The translations under genes and the position numbers were made by a program. A stretch of DNA of 64,000 bases. Source: Clostridium culturomicium. GTDB lineage: Bacteria > Bacillota > Clostridia > Clostridiales > Clostridiaceae. The stretch lies in contig NZ_CCXK01000013.1 in assembly GCF_000821305.1 (NCBI RefSeq), positions 62,001 to 126,000 of the forward strand. The letters are read 5' to 3'. Each line of letters opens with the position of its first letter. Position 1 is the first letter of the stretch. Positions 60,689 to 64,000 of the stretch are shown here, one piece after another. The notes below the pieces were generated by a model. It searched no databases, was not told the DNA's origin, and worked only from the letters and a program-made list of their open reading frames with translations.

Positions 60689-60731
60689 AAATCTATTTGA
60701 AGAAGGGAAAGTTCTTCAAATAGATTTTTGT
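60689..60731 (+). terminator. Terminator after the permease gene
   Basis: AAATCTATTTGAAGAA (60689-60704) pairs exactly with 60712-60727, followed by TTTTG. The regulator gene thus has its own transcription start. Confidence 0.9.
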
Positions 60732-60831
60732 TATAATCTTTATGAAATAGTATAAGGAAAAATTAACAGGTGAAAATAGTTTATAAATAATATGAGTTTG
60801 AAGTACAACATTAGAGTTGGAGGAAAAGTAA

Positions 60832-61506
60832 GTGAAAAAAGTAATTATAGTTGAAGATGATAATGTTATTAGAGAAGAGCTGCAGAGCTTTTTAAGCAGA
60901 TATAATTATCAGGTTATAGCACCCACAGCCTTTGAAAATATAATAGAGTTTATACTAGATTCTGAAGCTGATTTAATTCTATTAGATATAAATCTTCCAA
61001 TTTATGATGGCTATTATATCTGCAGAGAAATTCGTAAAAAATCAGAGGTTCCGATAATCATTGTCACTAGTAGAGATAGTGATATGGATGAATTAATGAG
61101 CATGAATTTAGGGGCTGATGACTTTGTAACAAAACCTTATAATACTCAAATTCTTTTAGCACGAATCTCTGCTCTTTTAAAAAGAGCTAGTGGAAATATT
61201 GCAGGAAGTAATACTTTAACCTATGGGGATTTTAAGTTGAATTTATCTAATGCAACGGTTATATATGGGGAACGAGAGCTGGAGCTTACTAAAAATGAAG
61301 TGAAGATTCTATCCTACTTAATTGAAAATAAAGGAACCATTGTTTCAAGAGAAGCTTTAATGGAGTATTTATGGAAGGCTGATTACTTTGTGGATGACAG
61401 CACTTTATCTGTTAATATCACTAGACTACGTAAAAAGCTGGAGAGCATTGGCATTAAGGACACCATAGAAACAAGAAGAGGCTTAGGTGATATTATGGAA
61501 GGTTAG
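60832..61506 (+). CDS. BceR-type response regulator
   Basis: The 224-aa OmpR-family protein begins at GTG 60832 (GGAGG upstream). The receiver domain has IVEDDN and LILLDINLP with the acceptor Asp, and the winged helix ends IETRRGLGDIMEG. It probably induces the transporter genes when the kinase senses transporter activity. It is followed directly by the kinase gene. Confidence 0.92.
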   Translation: MKKVIIVEDDNVIREELQSFLSRYNYQVIAPTAFENIIEFILDSEADLILLDINLPIYDGYYICREIRKKSEVPIIIVTSRDSDMDELMSMNLGADDFVTKPYNTQILLARISALLKRASGNIAGSNTLTYGDFKLNLSNATVIYGERELELTKNEVKILSYLIENKGTIVSREALMEYLWKADYFVDDSTLSVNITRLRKKLESIGIKDTIETRRGLGDIMEG

Positions 61507-61518
61507 GGCTATGAAGAT

Positions 61519-62525
61519 ATGAACATAATAAGTTTTCTTAAGGACAAAGGAGTAATTTTAGGTGCTAATGTTATCATATATCTTATAATTGTAGGAGTTA
61601 TGATACCTGCTGATATAAGTTCGGTAATAATAGTTTTTTAGTAGGGTGTATATGGTTTATTCCATTGATTAGCTATATGCTGCTAGATTATATGAAGTTG
61701 AAAAAGTATTTAAATAATATAGAAAAGATATTAGAAGGTTTAGATAAAAAGTATTTATTGCCTGAAGTTATTGAGGATGCAGAGTTTATTACAGGCGAAA
61801 GAATAAATGAAATACTTAAGGTTCTGAGCAGGGATATGCATGAAAATGTGAAGTGCTACAGAACTATCCAAGAGGAATATAGAGAGTATATTGAAACCTG
61901 GGTTCATGAGATAAAAACTCCAATATCATCAACAAGGCTTTTAATAGAAAACAATAACAATGAAATTACAAGAAAAATTGATAAGCAGGTAGATAAAATT
62001 GAGAACTTTGTGGAGCAGGTTTTATATTACTCTAGAAGTGACGAAGTAGGAAAAGACTTTATCATAAAGGAAGTTAGCCTTGAAGAAATTGTTAGGAAGG
62101 TTGTAAAAAGAAACTTTAGAGATTTCATTAATAAAGGCATAAAGCTGCAATTAGAAGCTATTGATGAAACTGTTTTTTGTGATACTAAGTGGATTGAATT
62201 TATATTAAATCAAATACTAGGAAATGCCATTAAATATTCTAAGGAAAAAGACAGTATAATCAAAATTGAAGCAAAGAAACTTAATAATTCAGTGGTGTTA
62301 ACAATAGAGGACAATGGTTTTGGGATAATAGATAGAGATTTAAACAAAGTATTTGAAAAAGGCTTTACTGGTGAAAATGGAAGAAAGTTTGGTAAAAGTA
62401 CTGGTATGGGATTATATCTATGCAAGAAGCTATGTGTGAAATTAGGCTTAAATATAAGTATAGAATCTAAACTTCAAGAAGGAACCAGGGTAAGTATAAT
62501 ATTTCCTAATTATAAATTAATATAA
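61519..62525 (+). pseudogene. BceS-type sensor kinase, disrupted by a single-base frameshift in a T tract
   Basis: The first frame (ATG 61519: MNIISFLKDKGVILGANVII...) gives membrane text but stops at TAG 61639 just after T6 (61634-61639). The rest (GCIWFIPLISYMLLDYMKL...) continues in another frame with H-box WVHEIKTPISSTRLL, N-box FILNQILGNAIKYSKE, and GFTGENGRKFGKSTGMGLYL. One extra T would restore a single protein of about 335 aa, the normal BceS size. The shift could be a sequencing or assembly error, a true mutation or programmed slippage. Confidence 0.75.
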
Positions 62526-62572
62526 AAAACTATAGGGGAGTCTGCTTTTATAGACTTCTCTATAGTTTTTTA
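62525..62572. terminator. Bidirectional terminator at the end of the Bce module
   Basis: The arm starting AAAAACTATAGGG (from 62525) pairs with CTATAGTTTTTT near 62560-62570 through GAGTCT/AGACT. It lies between the kinase and the minus-strand dehydrogenase gene. Confidence 0.85.
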
Positions 62573-62636
62573 TTAGATATATTTTTTTAGAATAATAAAA
62601 TCTACAGCAGACTGAGTTTTTAATGCTTTAGGAATT

Positions 62637-63422
62637 TTATTTTCTTACGAAGTCTCCATACATTGGAGTGAATTTACCGAAGGCACCTGCAACTTCCATG
62701 ATTTCACCTGTTAAATAAGAAGAGTCATCAGAAGCAAAGAATAGAACTGCATTTGCTATGTCTTCTGGTTTTCCAGGACGGTTCATAGGAACGTTCTTTA
62801 AGAAGGTGTCTAAGAATTCTTGGCTCATATTTTCTAGGGCTGCTTTTGTTGCAATGAACCCTGGTAAAACTGCGTTGCATCTGATATTGTACTGAGCACA
62901 TTGAGCAGCAACGTTTTGAGTTAAAGAGTTTATTGCAGCCTTTGAAGTGCAGTAAGCTATTCCAGAAAGGTCTGGAACTGCTGAACCGATGGTTGAGATG
63001 TTGATTATGCTTCCACCGCCTGTTTCCTTCATGCTTTTAACTGCAGCCTGGCTTGTTAAGAATACGCTTTGAAGATTGTTCATTACAGCGTCAAAGTAAT
63101 CCTTACCGGTAGTATCAAAAATTGTTTTATCTAGTTTAACATCATGACCGCCATAGTTGTTTACAAGGATATCGATTCTTCCTTCGTTTGTGATAACTTC
63201 TTCAACCATTGCTGTGTAAGTTTCTGCCTCTCTGGCATTAAAGTAAACGAATTTTGCGATGCCACCTTTATCCTTTATGTTTTTTATAACTTCTTCAGCT
63301 AATTCTTTGTTTCTTGCACCAATATAAACTATTGCTCCGTTTTCTGCTAATTTCTCTGCACTCGCAAGGCCTATACCTTTAGTGGCAGCTGTTACTAATG
63401 CTACTTTATTTTTTAATTTCAT
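62637..63422 (-). CDS. 7alpha-hydroxysteroid dehydrogenase (short-chain dehydrogenase)
   Basis: The 261-aa SDR has the cofactor loop TAATKGIGLA, NNYGG, the catalytic Ser in NISTIGS, Tyr/Lys in YCTSK, and the family-specific stretches GGIAKFVYFNAREAETYTAM and NVAAQCAQYNIRCNAVLPGF. These closely match the NADP-linked 7alpha-HSDH of C. absonum as I remember it. The enzyme oxidises the 7alpha-hydroxyl of bile acids such as chenodeoxycholate to the 7-oxo form. The gene lies 89 bases downstream of a 7beta-HSDH gene in the same direction, and together they can interconvert 7alpha and 7beta bile acids. GAGGTG precedes the start. Confidence 0.85.
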   Translation of the reverse strand: MKLKNKVALVTAATKGIGLASAEKLAENGAIVYIGARNKELAEEVIKNIKDKGGIAKFVYFNAREAETYTAMVEEVITNEGRIDILVNNYGGHDVKLDKTIFDTTGKDYFDAVMNNLQSVFLTSQAAVKSMKETGGGSIINISTIGSAVPDLSGIAYCTSKAAINSLTQNVAAQCAQYNIRCNAVLPGFIATKAALENMSQEFLDTFLKNVPMNRPGKPEDIANAVLFFASDDSSYLTGEIMEVAGAFGKFTPMYGDFVRK

Positions 63423-63511
63423 TTATATTCACCTCGTATTTTTAATAAGTTATTTTTAATCCAAGGCTGAAGGGCTTAAAGTTTCCAGCCTTAGATTTGA
63501 AGATTTGTATC

Positions 63512-64000
63512 TTAAGCCATGTGTGTAAACATCTTACCAAGTTCAGCTATTATTTCATCTCTGCTGTGCTCAGTTATTCTTCTTTGGTGGTTGTTTCTGT
63601 TTCTTTCTCCAACTAAGTAAGACATGTGAACTCCTAGTTGATCAAGACCTTCTTTTGCAACGTCTTCTGGGTACATAGCTGCTGCACAAGTGTCTTCATC
63701 GGCAGGTTTATTTTTTAACCAAGTTGGAGTAATTGTTGAACCTGCAACCATTAATAATACATCTACATTAGTGTTTTGGCATTCATAAGCTACACCTTCA
63801 GTTAAGGCCATCATGTATGCTTTTTGAGCTGCATATTCAGCACAGAATGGAAGGGATGTCCATCCAGATAAAGAACCTATTGTTACAAAGGCACCTCTGT
63901 TTCTTTCTTTAAATAATCCTATGAAGTGATGTAAAAGCTTAGAGAAGGTTCTGATGTTTACTCTATACATCTGCTCATATTTTGAATAATCCACCTTGCT
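63512..64000 (-). CDS. 7beta-hydroxysteroid dehydrogenase (short-chain dehydrogenase), 5' end outside the window
   Basis: The frame is open to the right edge, so the N-terminal cofactor domain is missing. The visible 162 residues include KYEQMYRVNIRTFSKLLHHF, GSLSGWTSLPFCAEYAAQKA (catalytic Tyr-x3-Lys in YAAQK) and TITPTWLKNKP, closely matching the C. absonum 7beta-HSDH as I recall it. This enzyme reduces 7-oxo bile acids to 7beta-hydroxy forms such as ursodeoxycholate. The downstream partner is the 7alpha-HSDH gene. Position and sequence both argue for a bile-acid 7-epimerisation operon. Confidence 0.85.
   Translation of the reverse strand, partial: SKVDYSKYEQMYRVNIRTFSKLLHHFIGLFKERNRGAFVTIGSLSGWTSLPFCAEYAAQKAYMMALTEGVAYECQNTNVDVLLMVAGSTITPTWLKNKPADEDTCAAAMYPEDVAKEGLDQLGVHMSYLVGERNRNNHQRRITEHSRDEIIAELGKMFTHMA

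Noticed and set aside
1..64000. rRNA, tRNA, CRISPR array, prophage and insertion sequence searches
   Set aside because: No cloverleaf, ribosomal, spacer-repeat, integrase or transposase signal was recognised by reading; the repeats seen are hairpins or tandem tails, not CRISPR units with regular spacers.

Overview
The window reads as chromosomal DNA of an anaerobic, endospore-type Bacillota, most likely a Clostridium sensu stricto. It is very AT-rich, AGA and TTA codons dominate, strong AGGAGG ribosome sites are usual, and gene-dense operons end in clear intrinsic terminators. A glycine-reductase-type selenoprotein operon, a Spo0E-like protein, rubrerythrin, Mn catalase and a bile-acid 7alpha/7beta-hydroxysteroid dehydrogenase pair all fit a gut or soil clostridium. 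The HSDH pair closely resembles, from memory, the enzymes of C. absonum (C. sardiniense). No rRNA, tRNA, CRISPR array, insertion sequence or prophage was seen.

Layout. 1-5845: the tail of a sigma-54 activator, a textbook -24/-12 promoter, then a component-B reductase proprotein, a Sec-containing GrdB-like subunit (in-frame UGA at 2755), an alanine-dehydrogenase-like enzyme and an NhaC-type transporter. 6100-8100: a membrane-anchored ECF-like sigma factor, a Spo0E-like peptide and an excisionase-type HTH protein. 8195-14000: a YhgE/Pip membrane protein, an OmpR-type two-component system (minus strand), a TVP38/DedA-like protein and phosphatidylserine synthase. 14186-21640: an AraC regulator divergent from a flavinylated lipoprotein reductase, YcxB-like genes (one decayed) and a NitT/TauT-type ABC importer with foreign-looking codon use. 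22058-30850: a LacI-controlled amino-sugar operon (NagB-like, symporter, AGE epimerase, ceramidase-like amidase, SIS protein, NagA).

31157-43000: unknown proteins, a four-member family of tiny zinc-ribbon genes with a conserved promoter and leader (33035, 40311, 55793, 57329), L25/Ctc, two cyclic-di-GMP proteins, a YoaK-like protein, a LexA DNA-binding-domain-only protein with an SOS-type box in its promoter, and Mn catalase. 43003-49800: an ABC importer cluster with an alkaline-phosphatase-superfamily enzyme and a PHP phosphoesterase, facing a DeoR regulator. 49927-57500: radical SAM protein, rubrerythrin, an Agr-like two-component pair, small hypotheticals and a class III cyclase-like protein. 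57784-62570: a BceAB-RS-type peptide sensing and resistance module whose kinase is frameshifted. 62637-64000: the 7alpha-HSDH gene and the truncated 7beta-HSDH gene.

The observations I rate highest are the reductase operon with no A or C components nearby, the zinc-ribbon family with its shared leader, the DNA-binding-only LexA, the amino-sugar operon with a ceramidase-like enzyme and no sugar kinase, the lone cyclase-like protein, the bile-acid epimerisation pair, and three genes that appear to start at ATT. All functional calls come from reading the sequence and from family knowledge; no database search was run.
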